Source of the DNA: Belnapia arida
GTDB taxonomy: Bacteria > Pseudomonadota > Alphaproteobacteria > Acetobacterales > Acetobacteraceae
Length of the DNA stretch: 64,000 nt
Assembly (NCBI RefSeq): GCF_016773205.1
Contig: NZ_JAETWB010000001.1
Location: forward strand, 1,178,001 to 1,242,000
Direction of reading: 5' to 3'
The notes under the pieces are model-generated. The model saw nothing but the letters and a program-made list of their open reading frames with translations. It was not told where the DNA came from and did no database searches. Of this stretch, positions 16,007 through 24,489 are shown piece by piece (positions within the stretch are counted from its first letter, which is position 1; every line of letters starts with the position of its first letter). The position numbers and the translations under genes are program-made.

Positions 16007-17443
16007 TTGCAGTTGAATGTCCTGTTCCGCGGCCAGTCCAATGCCCAGCTCATGGGCGACTACAATGGCGGCGCCCAGGCGATGGTACACCGGGTCGAGG
16101 AGTTACTCGGCTTCGATGGCGTCACCGATGAAGTCAAACTTGAATATTCCAGCAACGGCCGCAACGGGAATACCGTCTTCAGCGGCACTTCCCTGCTTGG
16201 CGACTGGCTGAAGCCCGGCACGGATGGCGAGGGCTGGGCCACCGGCAGGCTCGAACAAAGGCTGCTCGACTTTGTCGGCCACTTGCCTGCGGCGCAAAAG
16301 GCGGAGCCGACCGCCGTCGTCTGGTTCCACAGCGAGTATGACAGTCGCGACGCCCATCTGAGCCCGGCCGAGTGGGAGAGTGCTGTCCGCGGCGAGGCCG
16401 CGGCGCTGCGCGCCGCCTATGGGCAGGATGCCGCGGCGCTGCCCTACCACTTCGTCAGCGCCATTCCCTATTCCGACGGGAGCGATGCCGGACACCAGGC
16501 GATTCGCATCGGCATGGAGGAATTGGCGGCCGACCCGGCCTTCAACGCCCGCATCGGCGCCCGCGCGCTGGATACGGATATGAGCTTTAACAACCTTGAT
16601 GCGGATTGGAGGACGCGCGACTATGGCGGGCCGCACCAGTCCAACTCGGACGGGATGCAGACTGGCGAGCGCCTCGCCCTCTCCCTCGCCCAGGACTGGG
16701 CCGAGTACGCCAAGCCCGGCTCGCCGGTGGCGCTGGCCGGCGGCCAGGTGGACGATCTCGGGCCGCAAGTGGTGCAGGCGAGCCGCGTCGGCGACCGCCA
16801 GCTCGCCCTGACCGTCGCGCATGATGCCGCGCACAGCCTTGCTCCGCTTGACGCGGATGCCGCGCGCGGCACGGGCTGGGCCGCGATCGGCGATGCGGCG
16901 GGGGCGAAGATCGAGGCCAGTGCGGCGACGGTGACCGGCCCCGGCACGCTGCTGCTTGAATTCGCCGCGCCGGTGCCGGCCGATGCGCGGCTGTTCTACG
17001 GCCATGGCAATGGGCGCCTCGCCGGCGCCGATGGCAGCGGCCGTGGCAATGCCGTCTATGACGACCAGGGCATGCCGGTCTGGATCGGCGCGCATGGGCT
17101 CGTCGTGGACGGCACGATTCATGCGCCGGCCACCGCCTCGGCGGGCCTGCAAGGCGGCGATGGCGCGGATGTCTTCAGCCTCGGCGCGGGAAGCGGTGGC
17201 GGTATCTTCACCGGCGGCGCCGGGGCGGACCAATGGGTGGTCGCAGCCGGCGCCGGCGGTGCGACAGTCGCGGACTTCGCCTCTGGCCTCGACCACCTGG
17301 TCTTCACCGGAATCGCGGCCGAGAGCCTGGTCACCACGCCGACTGCAGCGGGCGGCCTCGCCATCACCTTCGATGCCGCCGGCCACAGCCTCACCCTGCC
17401 AAGCATCGCTGCGTTGGCGCCGGGCGACGTTGTCTTCGCCTGA
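16007..17443 (+). CDS. SGNH/SASA-type esterase with C-terminal RTX-like tail, probably secreted by type I system
   Basis: 478-residue protein starting at TTG 16007, chosen because GAGG lies 8 nt upstream and the next residues lead straight into block I. Residues 8-17, RGQSNAQLMG, form the SGNH nucleophile block (Ser11). WFHSEYD (106-112) matches the sialate-O-acetylesterase (SASA) WxxGExD block. DYGGPHQSN (205-213) gives the Asp205/His210 end of the triad. After about residue 240 comes a beta-rich region, then a degenerate hemolysin-type calcium repeat (LQGGDGADVFSLG, FTGGAGADQWVV) and an FxxGxDHLVF ending. This tail and the lack of an N-terminal signal peptide point to type I secretion. The likely substrate is an O-acetylated surface glycan; its position before the flagellin locus is suggestive. 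Confidence 0.78.
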   Translation: MQLNVLFRGQSNAQLMGDYNGGAQAMVHRVEELLGFDGVTDEVKLEYSSNGRNGNTVFSGTSLLGDWLKPGTDGEGWATGRLEQRLLDFVGHLPAAQKAEPTAVVWFHSEYDSRDAHLSPAEWESAVRGEAAALRAAYGQDAAALPYHFVSAIPYSDGSDAGHQAIRIGMEELAADPAFNARIGARALDTDMSFNNLDADWRTRDYGGPHQSNSDGMQTGERLALSLAQDWAEYAKPGSPVALAGGQVDDLGPQVVQASRVGDRQLALTVAHDAAHSLAPLDADAARGTGWAAIGDAAGAKIEASAATVTGPGTLLLEFAAPVPADARLFYGHGNGRLAGADGSGRGNAVYDDQGMPVWIGAHGLVVDGTIHAPATASAGLQGGDGADVFSLGAGSGGGIFTGGAGADQWVVAAGAGGATVADFASGLDHLVFTGIAAESLVTTPTAAGGLAITFDAAGHSLTLPSIAALAPGDVVFA

Positions 17444-17514
17444 GCCCGGCGATCTTCGTGCTTCGCTAACCTTCGCGGGGTGAAACTGCCGGCGCCCCAG
17501 AACGGAGCCGCCGC

Positions 17515-18105
17515 GTGAACGCCATCTCCGAGGGCCTGCACCCCGCCATGACCGCGGCGGAGCAGGCCCTGCTCGCCGCCGCGGTCGCGGGCCGATGCGC
17601 TGGCCTGGAGTTCGGCTGCGGCGGCAGCACCCGCCTCCTGCTCGCCGCCGGTCTGCCCCGCCTGCTGTCCGTCGACAGCGACCGCGCCTGGCTGGAGCGC
17701 GTCGCCGCCGCCAATGGGCCCGCCATGGCAACGGGGCGGCTTCGGCTGCTGCATGTCGATATCGGCCCGACCGGTCCTTGGGGCTACCCGGCCGAGCCCG
17801 CCAGCCTGCCGCGCTGGCCGGCCTATTGGCGCGACCCCTGGGAGGCCGCCGGCGAGGTCGATGCCGTGCTGGTCGATGGCCGCTTCCGTGTGGCCTGCGC
17901 CCTCGCCGGCCTGCCGCGGCTCGCGCCCGGCGCAGTGGTGATCGTCCATGATTTCTGGAGCCGCGCCGCCTACCGCGCGCCGCTGCTCCGGCATTTCAGC
18001 CTGGACGGCAGCGCCGGGACCCTTGCCCTGCTGCGGCCGAAGCCCGGGCTGGACCCGGCGATGCTCGCCATCGACATCGCCGCCCATGCCTTCGAGCCGG
18101 GATGA
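17515..18105 (+). CDS. Class I methyltransferase-like protein
   Basis: 196-residue protein from GTG 17515. The glycine-rich motif GLEFGCGGSTRLLLAAG (about residues 30-46), the acidic end of strand two (LLSVDSDRAWLERV) and VDAVLVDGRFRVACAL are typical of SAM-dependent Rossmann methyltransferases or their non-catalytic relatives. VIVHDFWSR follows. Small proteins of this type often lie in polysaccharide and flagellar glycan clusters. The target is unknown. It lies 71 nt downstream of the esterase gene and 106 nt upstream of flagellin. Confidence 0.72.
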   Translation: MNAISEGLHPAMTAAEQALLAAAVAGRCAGLEFGCGGSTRLLLAAGLPRLLSVDSDRAWLERVAAANGPAMATGRLRLLHVDIGPTGPWGYPAEPASLPRWPAYWRDPWEAAGEVDAVLVDGRFRVACALAGLPRLAPGAVVIVHDFWSRAAYRAPLLRHFSLDGSAGTLALLRPKPGLDPAMLAIDIAAHAFEPG

Positions 18106-18211
18106 GGCACGCAATTTCCGCGCGGCGCCTTAACCGGGTCTTCATTCCCGGGGCGGAGACTGCTCGCATGGTCCCGGACGAACCGGGCCAGCGACCAGAG
18201 GGAAAACCCAA

Positions 18212-19045
18212 ATGCCGCTGAATTCGGTCATCACCAATACCGGCGCCCAGGTGGCGCTGGCCTCATTCAACAAAACCGCGGAAGCGCTCACCGTCACGCA
18301 GAAGCGCATCTCCACCGGCTACCGAGTGGCCGATGCCAAGGATGACGGCGCCGCCTATGCCGTCGCCGAGCGCGTGCGCGGCGAGGTCGCGGCCAACACC
18401 TCGGCCAACGAGCAGCTCGGCGGCGCCAAGGGGCTGATCGACGTCACCTCGGCCAGCCTGCAGAACGTCTCCACGACGCTGCAGAAGCTGCAAACGGTGG
18501 CGGTGAAGCTGGCCGACGGCACCATCTCCGGCGAGCAGCGTACGCAGTACCAGGCGCAGGCGAAGGAGCTGACGAACAACATCCAGTCCTTCATCAAGGA
18601 CGCGACATACAACGGCACCAACGTGTTGAACGACCCGATGAACCTCGCCAACCAGGTGGTACGAAACGGCGCGGGCGATACCTATACCTTCAGCGGCTAC
18701 AAGGCGACGACCAACATCTTCAACACCGTCTCGGCGGCGAATACCTGGACGCGGGGCGATGCCTCCGCCGCGCTGACCAAGACCGGCGCGATCTCGAAGG
18801 CCATCACCAACACGCTCAGCCAGATGAACAATTTCGGCAGTTACTCCAACTTCGTCGACAGCCAGATCAACTACAACAAGTCGAAGATCGACGCGCAGCA
18901 GACCGGCATCGGCGCGCTGGTCGACGCCGACCTGGCCAAGGAGTCGGCCACGCTGCAATCGCTCCAGATCCGCCAGCAGCTCGGCACCCAGGCGCTGTCG
19001 ATTGCCAACCAGGCGCCGCAGATGCTGCTGAGCCTGTTCCGCTGA
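18212..19045 (+). CDS. Flagellin, short form
   Basis: 277-residue flagellin. The conserved N-terminal D0/D1 helices (SVITNTGAQVALASFNKT, QKRISTGYRVADAKDDGAAY) and the C-terminal helix (LQSLQIRQQLGTQALSIANQ, LLSLFR end) are intact. The surface-exposed variable D2/D3 region is nearly absent, so only about 100 residues lie between the conserved ends. This compact form is usual in alphaproteobacteria, and several Ser/Thr residues in the centre could carry glycans. Flagellin is exported by the flagellar type III system, so no signal peptide is expected. A purine-rich AGAGGGAAAA precedes the ATG. Confidence 0.96.
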   Translation: MPLNSVITNTGAQVALASFNKTAEALTVTQKRISTGYRVADAKDDGAAYAVAERVRGEVAANTSANEQLGGAKGLIDVTSASLQNVSTTLQKLQTVAVKLADGTISGEQRTQYQAQAKELTNNIQSFIKDATYNGTNVLNDPMNLANQVVRNGAGDTYTFSGYKATTNIFNTVSAANTWTRGDASAALTKTGAISKAITNTLSQMNNFGSYSNFVDSQINYNKSKIDAQQTGIGALVDADLAKESATLQSLQIRQQLGTQALSIANQAPQMLLSLFR

Positions 19046-19057
19046 CGCGAGGGCCGA

Positions 19058-19076
19058 GGCCGGCAGGAGGCCGGCC
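19058..19076 (+). terminator. Weak hairpin between flagellin and flaF
   Basis: GGCCGGC/GCCGGCC arms with a 5-nt loop lie 13 nt after the flagellin stop. There is no T-tract. It could trim or partly stop the abundant flagellin transcript before flaF. Confidence 0.35.
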
Positions 19077-19109
19077 CCAGGCTGAGGCGGCGCGCCCCTC
19101 CAGGAAGGA

Positions 19110-19472
19110 ATGCTGCGCATGTTCCCCGATTCCGAGACCGAAACCCAGGCCCATCGCGGCGCTGCCGCCTATCGCCGCCGGCTGTCGTCGCGGCAGATGG
19201 AAGCCGAGGTCTTTGCCCGCGCCAACCGCGCCATCCGCGAGAGCCGTGACGGCGGCCCGCTCGCCCGTGCCCGCGCCGTTGCCGATAACCGCCGTCTCTG
19301 GGACGCCGTGCAGGCCGCGGTGATCGACCCGAGCAATGCCCTGCCGACCGAGTTGCGCGCCAGCATCGCCGGTGTCGCCATGGCGGTGCTGCGCGAATGC
19401 GGCACGGAGGAGCCCGATCTCGACTTCGTCGCCGAGATGAACGACCACTTCGCCGCCGCGCTCTGGCGCTGA
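19110..19472 (+). CDS. flaF: Flagellar biosynthesis regulator FlaF
   Basis: 120-residue protein with the FlaF signature: an acidic/arginine N-terminus ending in the REXEARVFARAXRAIRESRD-like helix, then ADNRRLWDAVQAAV and DPSNALPTELRASIAGVAM. FlaF is a flagellin-specific secretion chaperone/assembly regulator in alphaproteobacteria. AGGAAGGA is well placed for ATG 19110. It is unusual that flbT, the normal partner, does not follow; a TPR-methyltransferase gene lies 11 nt downstream instead. Confidence 0.88.
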   Translation: MLRMFPDSETETQAHRGAAAYRRRLSSRQMEAEVFARANRAIRESRDGGPLARARAVADNRRLWDAVQAAVIDPSNALPTELRASIAGVAMAVLRECGTEEPDLDFVAEMNDHFAAALWR

Positions 19473-19483
19473 GGGAGGATGTG

Positions 19484-20923
19484 ATGAGCGTCGTCGCCAC
19501 GCCCGATGCGCTGCTTGGCGCTCGCCTCCATGCCGGCGCCCGCCAGCTGCTGCAGGACCGTCGGCCAGCGGAAGCGTTGCCGATGCTCGGCCGGCTCGCC
19601 CGCCTGCCCGGCCTTGCCCCTGCCGCCGCGCTGATGCAGGCCGAGGCGTTCGCCGCGCTGGAACGGCTGCCGGAAGCCGAGGCGGCAGCCGACCTGGCCC
19701 TCGCCGCGGACCCCGAATGGTCTGCCGCCCGCCAGGTCCGCGCCCGCATCCGCCTCGCCCGGGGTCAGGTGAAGGGCGGCATCGACGACGCCGCCGCGGC
19801 GGTGATGGCGACGCCCTGGGATCCCGCGGCCAAGGCCCTGCTCGGCGCCGCCTTGCTTGAAGGCCGCTGCTTCGACGAGGCGATCTGGTTCCTCGGCGAG
19901 GCGGTGCGCGCTGCGCCCGCCGATATCGGCCTGCGTGCCCGCTTCGGCCAGGCCTTCATGCTGGCGGGACGGCATGAGGCGGCCGCCGAGCAATTCGCCC
20001 TATGCCGCAGCCAGGCGCCGGACCGGCCGCGCTTCGTCGCCCTGGAGGCGCAGAACGCGTTGCTCGCGGGGGATGGCGCCGCTGCCATCTCCCTGGCCGA
20101 GGCCGGCCTCGCCGCCGGCATCCCGGATGCCTCGCTGCACAGCATCCTCGCCCATGCGCTGGTCGCCGCCGGCCGCGTGGCGGATGCGGCGCCGCACTTC
20201 ACCGCGGCCGCGCGGCTCTCGCCCGGCAATGGCTATCTCGCCCATCTCGCCGCCGCGGCGGCAGGGGAGGGGACGGAGCGGGCAACGGAGAGCTATGTCG
20301 CCGCGCTCTTCGACGGCTATGCGCCGCGCTTCGAACAGTCGCTCATCGGCCTCGGGTACCGCGTGCCGGGCCTGGTGCGGCGGATGGTGGAGCGGCACTG
20401 GCCCGCCATCGCCGCCGGCGAGGCAAAGCTTGGCCCGGTGCTCGATCTCGGTTGCGGCACGGGCCTCGTCGGCGTGGCGCTGGCGGATTTGCTGGGCGGG
20501 CCGCTGACCGGCATCGACCTCTCGCGCGGCATGCTGGAGCAGGCCGCGGCCAAGCATCTCTATGCCGGGCTGCGCCAGGCCGACATCGCCGCCGCGCTGC
20601 GTGAAGGCCTGCCGCCCCAGGCGTTAATCGTCGCCGCGGATGTCTTCATCTATCTCGGCCGGCTGGAGGAGGTGCTGCGCCTTTGCGGCAAGACCCTGGC
20701 GCCGGACGGCGCGCTGCTCTTCAGCCTGGAGCGGCTGGCAGCGGGAGAGGGGTCCTGGCGGCTCGGCCCCTCAGGCCGCTACGCCCATGCGCCCGACTAT
20801 GTCGCCCGCTGCCTTGCCGAGGCCGGGCTCGCCGTGATCGAGCAGCGCGAGGAGGCACTGCGTCTCGAGACCGACCATGCGGTCGAGGGCATGCTGATCC
20901 TCGCCCGGCGGATGCCGTGCTGA
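19484..20923 (+). CDS. TPR-repeat/SAM-dependent methyltransferase fusion
   Basis: 479-residue protein from ATG 19484, which has GAGGGAGG at ideal distance; the frame is open upstream inside flaF. The N-terminal half (about 20-270) is made of tetratricopeptide-like helix pairs rich in alanine (for example AEAAADLALAADPEWSAARQ). The C-terminal half is a class I methyltransferase with LDLGCGTGLVGVALA at about residue 320, GIDLSRGMLEQAAAK, and IVAADVFIYLGRLEEVL. This is the COG4976 type of TPR-containing methyltransferase. It is coupled by a 1-nt stop/start overlap to the TPR glycosyltransferase gene. A plausible job is methylation of flagellin or of its attached sugar, with TPRs docking the protein substrate. 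Confidence 0.86.
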   Translation: MSVVATPDALLGARLHAGARQLLQDRRPAEALPMLGRLARLPGLAPAAALMQAEAFAALERLPEAEAAADLALAADPEWSAARQVRARIRLARGQVKGGIDDAAAAVMATPWDPAAKALLGAALLEGRCFDEAIWFLGEAVRAAPADIGLRARFGQAFMLAGRHEAAAEQFALCRSQAPDRPRFVALEAQNALLAGDGAAAISLAEAGLAAGIPDASLHSILAHALVAAGRVADAAPHFTAAARLSPGNGYLAHLAAAAAGEGTERATESYVAALFDGYAPRFEQSLIGLGYRVPGLVRRMVERHWPAIAAGEAKLGPVLDLGCGTGLVGVALADLLGGPLTGIDLSRGMLEQAAAKHLYAGLRQADIAAALREGLPPQALIVAADVFIYLGRLEEVLRLCGKTLAPDGALLFSLERLAAGEGSWRLGPSGRYAHAPDYVARCLAEAGLAVIEQREEALRLETDHAVEGMLILARRMPC

Positions 20924-23163
20924 TGAGCGCGCTCGCCTATCATGCCGGGCTGGAAGCGTTACGGGCCGGCAGGACGGAGGCGGCGCTCGGGCCGCTGACG
21001 GCCGCGCTCGACGATCCGGTGCAGGGGGCCTGGGCCCGACTTAATCTCGGTCTTGCGCTGCATGCACTCGGCCGCCTTGCCGAGGCGGAGCCGCATCTGC
21101 GAGCGGCCATGACGGCGCTGCCAGAGCAGGCGGAGCCGGCCTTCCGCCTCGGCACCATCTCCGGGCTGCGTGGCGAGACCGCCGACGCCCTGGCCCTGTT
21201 CCGCATCGCCCTGGCCCGCGACCCGCGCCACGTGCCGGCCCATGCCGCCCTTGCGGGCCTGGTCGATGATCCGGTGGAGGCCCGCGCGCTGCTCACCGCG
21301 GCTCGTCGGATCGATGCGGAGGAGCCGGAACTCGTCCTGGCGGTGGCTCGCCTGGATCTTGCCGAAGGCCAGGCGGAGGCTGCGGCCATGGGGGCCGCCA
21401 TGGTGCTCGCAGCCAGTCCGGGCCATGCGGCCGCGGCCCGCCTCTTCGCCGAGGCCGGCATTGCCGCGTGGGGTGCCGAGGTGGCACTCGCCGAGATCGG
21501 TGCCAGCGCGGAGGCGGAGCCCTTCGCCGCAGGCTGGCCTCTCGCTGCGGCCTGCGTGCATGAGGCCGATGGCCGGCCCGGTGCGGCCCTCGCCGAACTG
21601 CGCACTGCCCAGCTCCTGGCGCCGGCCTCGCCGGAGATTCTCGCCGCTCTGGCCCATGCCTTGGCCGATGCCGGGCTGACGACGGAAGCGGAGGTGACGC
21701 TCCGCGCCGCGATCACGGCGCGGCCCGCCGATCTCGACCTCCGCAACCGGCTGGCAACGGTGCTGTGGAAGGCCAACCGCCTCTCCGCCATGCTCGATAT
21801 CCTGGCAGCCGCCATCGCCGATTTCGGGCCGCACCCCACCCTGTTGCAGAACCAAGCCCTGGCATTCAACACCATCGGCGAGCAGGAGGCGGCGCTTGCT
21901 GCCGCCGATGCCTCGCTGGTTGGGGGAGGTGTGGCTGCGCTGGTCAACCGGATGGCCGTGTTGCCCTATCACCCCGTTGCGGGCACCGCCGCCAACCTGC
22001 GCGCCGCGGCCGAAGCGATTAGCGCTGCGCTGCCGCCCGTGGCACGGGTCGCCACACGGCACCGGCCGCGCGGCGGGCGGCTCCGGCTTGGGCTGCTGTC
22101 GGGCGGCCTCGGCCAACATCCGGTCGGATGGCTGACGCTGGCCGGGCTGGAGGCGCTGCCGGAGCGCGAGTTCGAGCTGACGGCCTATTCGCTCAAGCCG
22201 CGGGCGGACCCGCTCGCCGCCCGCTTCCGCGCGCGCTGCGCCCGCTGGCGCGAGGTTGGCGCGCTGGAGGATGCCGCCATCGCTGCGCAGATCGCCGAGG
22301 ACGGTATCGACATTCTCATCGAGCTTGGCGGCTATGGCGAGGGTGGCCGGCCCTTCGTGCTGCAGCACCGCCCGGCGCCGGTGCAGGTGAAGTGGGTCGG
22401 CGCGCAATTCTCGACGCTTGGCCTCGATGGCTGCGACTGGATGCTAACCGATCGCTGGGAGACGCCGCCTGGCTTCGAACCCCACTACACCGAGCGCCTG
22501 CTGCGCCTGCCGGACGGCTATGTCTGCTACCTGCCGCCGCCCTATGCCCCGCCGGTGGCGGCCTCGCCGGCGCTCGACCACGGCGCCGTCACCTTCGGCT
22601 GCTTCAACAACCTGGCCAAGCTGACGGTGCCGGTGCTCGCAGCCTGGGCGCGCATCCTCACCGCGCTGCCGAAGGCGCGGCTGGTGCTGCGTACCCATAG
22701 CCTCAGCGAGCCTGAGACGCGGGCGCGCACTGGCGCGCGGCTCGCCGCGGGCGGGCTGCCGATGGCGCGGGTTGCGCTGGAAGGCGGCATGCCTCATCGC
22801 GACCTCATGGCGGCCTATGGCGGAATCGACATCGCGCTCGACCCCTTTCCCTATACCGGAGGATTGACGGTGTGCGAGGCGCTGTGGATGGGCGTTCCCG
22901 TTCTCGCCAGGGCGGGGGACAGCTTCTGCGCCCGGCATGCGCTCAGCCACTTGAGCAATGTGGGTCTCGCAGACTGGGCGGTGGCGGATGCGGAGGAATA
23001 TGTGACGCAGGCGATCGTCCGGGCGCGGGATCTGCCGGCGCTCGCCGCGCTGCGGGCGGGGATGCGCGAGCGGGTCGCCGCCTCGCCGCTCACCGATGCG
23101 CCGCGCTTCGCCCGCGGCCTCGCTGCCGCTTTGCGCTGGGCCTGGGAGGAGGGCGCTCGATAA
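20923..23163 (+). CDS. TPR-GT41 (O-GlcNAc-transferase-like) glycosyltransferase, FlmG-like
   Basis: 746-residue protein from ATG 20923, whose A is shared with the TGA of the preceding gene. Residues 1 to about 370 are TPR-like helical repeats. From about 382 the GT41 catalytic region begins, with LRLGLLSGG, GQHPVGW (the catalytic-site His of OGT near 397), ILIELGGYGEGGRP, RPAPVQVKWVG, the UDP-contacting FGCFNNLAKLT near 563 and DPFPYTGGLTVCEALWMGVP near 640. All landmark residues are retained. The same TPR+GT41-like layout is known for FlmG, which glycosylates Caulobacter flagellins. Its position two genes after flagellin supports cytoplasmic flagellin O-glycosylation. Confidence 0.9.
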   Translation: MSALAYHAGLEALRAGRTEAALGPLTAALDDPVQGAWARLNLGLALHALGRLAEAEPHLRAAMTALPEQAEPAFRLGTISGLRGETADALALFRIALARDPRHVPAHAALAGLVDDPVEARALLTAARRIDAEEPELVLAVARLDLAEGQAEAAAMGAAMVLAASPGHAAAARLFAEAGIAAWGAEVALAEIGASAEAEPFAAGWPLAAACVHEADGRPGAALAELRTAQLLAPASPEILAALAHALADAGLTTEAEVTLRAAITARPADLDLRNRLATVLWKANRLSAMLDILAAAIADFGPHPTLLQNQALAFNTIGEQEAALAAADASLVGGGVAALVNRMAVLPYHPVAGTAANLRAAAEAISAALPPVARVATRHRPRGGRLRLGLLSGGLGQHPVGWLTLAGLEALPEREFELTAYSLKPRADPLAARFRARCARWREVGALEDAAIAAQIAEDGIDILIELGGYGEGGRPFVLQHRPAPVQVKWVGAQFSTLGLDGCDWMLTDRWETPPGFEPHYTERLLRLPDGYVCYLPPPYAPPVAASPALDHGAVTFGCFNNLAKLTVPVLAAWARILTALPKARLVLRTHSLSEPETRARTGARLAAGGLPMARVALEGGMPHRDLMAAYGGIDIALDPFPYTGGLTVCEALWMGVPVLARAGDSFCARHALSHLSNVGLADWAVADAEEYVTQAIVRARDLPALAALRAGMRERVAASPLTDAPRFARGLAAALRWAWEEGAR

Positions 23164-23234
23164 AACGTCATGGAGGACGGTTAGGCTTCTGGTAACCTTC
23201 GGCCGGGCAGGCGCGAAGCGAGCCCCATCTCAGC

Positions 23235-23262
23235 GGAACCGTCGGCCCCTTTGGGCCGTTCC
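23235..23262 (+). terminator. Hairpin between the glycosyltransferase and egtB genes
   Basis: CGGCCC/GGGCCG arms with a CTTT loop (23243-23258) are extended by GGAA/TTCC flanks across a 4-nt bulge. It may end the flagellin transcript. There is no T-run afterwards, and it is only 37 nt before egtB, so an attenuator role is also possible. Confidence 0.4.
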
Positions 23263-23298
23263 GGCTGCGTCTCGCGGGATAAGGAAGCAGGAACGCCG

Positions 23299-24489
23299 AT
23301 GACCCTCCTCGATACCCGCGCCTCCGCCCTGGCCGACCGCTACGCTGCCATCCGTGACCATACCGAGATGCTCGCCGCGCCGCTCTCGCCTGAGGACCAG
23401 ACCATTCAATCCATGCCGGATGCCAGCCCGGCCAAGTGGCACCGGGCGCATGTCACCTGGTTCTTCGAGACCTTCCTGCTGCTGCCGCATCTGCCGGGCT
23501 ATCGTCGCTTCCGCGAGGAGTTCGCCTTCCTCTTCAACTCCTACTACGAGGCCGCCGGCCCGCGTCATGCCCGACCGAAGCGCGGGATGCTGACGCGGCC
23601 CTCTGCCTCGGAGGTCGGCGCCTATCGCGCCCATGTCGATGCCGCCATGGCTCGGCTGCTGGAGAAGGCGCCGGCCGAAACCCTGCCGCTGGTCGAGCTT
23701 GGCCTGCAGCACGAGCAGCAGCATCAGGAGTTGCTGCTGACCGACATCCTGCACGCTCTGTCGCAGAACCCGCTGCTGCCAGCCTATGACACGGGCTGGC
23801 GGGAGCCCGCCGCCGCTTCCGGCCCGGCCCGCATGCTCGACGGGCCGGACGGCATCCGTGAGATCGGCAGCGCCGGCGGGGGCTTCGCTTTCGATAACGA
23901 GGCGCCGCGCCACAAGGTCTGGCTCGATCCCTACCGCATCGCCGACCGGTTGGTGACCAATGGTGAGTGGCTGGATTTCATGGCCGATGGCGGCTACCGC
24001 ACCGCGACGCTCTGGATGAGCGAGGGCTGGGCCCGGGCTCAGGCCGAGGCGTGGCAGGCACCCTTCTACTGGCACCGCCGGGAGGGCGGGTGGAGCCAGT
24101 TCACCCTCGCCGGACTTCATCCGATCGATCCTGCCGCCCCGGTTCGCCACATCTGCTGGTACGAGGCGGAGGCTTATGCCCGCTGGGCCGGCCGCCGCCT
24201 GCCGACCGAGGCGGAATGGGAGGCAGCCTGTGGCCTGCCGGGCCTGCAACAGGCCGCCGACACTGCCTGGCAGTGGACCGGCAGCGCCTATCGTCCCTAT
24301 CCGGGCTTCCGTCCCTGGGAGGGCGCGGTCGGCGAGTACAACGGCAAGTTCATGATCGGCCAGATGGTGCTGCGCGGTGGCTCCCTCGCCACGCCGCCGG
24401 GCCATGCGAGGCCCAATTACCGCAATTTCTTCCCGCCCGATGCGCGATGGCAGTTCACTGGCCTGCGCCTGGCGGAGGATGCGGCGTGA
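23299..24489 (+). CDS. egtB: Ergothioneine biosynthesis protein EgtB (hercynylcysteine/hercynyl sulfoxide synthase)
   Basis: 396-residue non-haem iron sulfoxide synthase that joins hercynine to a thiol (gamma-glutamylcysteine or cysteine) with O2. The N-terminal DinB-like domain supplies the iron ligands: KWHRAHVTWFFETF (about residues 46-59) and HEQQHQE (about 137-143). The C-terminal formylglycine-generating-enzyme-like domain has TNGEWLDFMADGGY, the RLPTEAEWEAAC signature and LRGGSLATPPGHARPNYRNFF. The start is ATG 23299 after AAGGAAGCAGG. It overlaps egtD by 4 nt (GTGA). Confidence 0.95.
   Translation: MTLLDTRASALADRYAAIRDHTEMLAAPLSPEDQTIQSMPDASPAKWHRAHVTWFFETFLLLPHLPGYRRFREEFAFLFNSYYEAAGPRHARPKRGMLTRPSASEVGAYRAHVDAAMARLLEKAPAETLPLVELGLQHEQQHQELLLTDILHALSQNPLLPAYDTGWREPAAASGPARMLDGPDGIREIGSAGGGFAFDNEAPRHKVWLDPYRIADRLVTNGEWLDFMADGGYRTATLWMSEGWARAQAEAWQAPFYWHRREGGWSQFTLAGLHPIDPAAPVRHICWYEAEAYARWAGRRLPTEAEWEAACGLPGLQQAADTAWQWTGSAYRPYPGFRPWEGAVGEYNGKFMIGQMVLRGGSLATPPGHARPNYRNFFPPDARWQFTGLRLAEDAA

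Noticed and set aside
18106-18211. Possible sigma-54 promoter before flagellin
   Set aside because: GGCACG followed by GC is present, but the GG to GC spacing is 12 rather than 10 nt.
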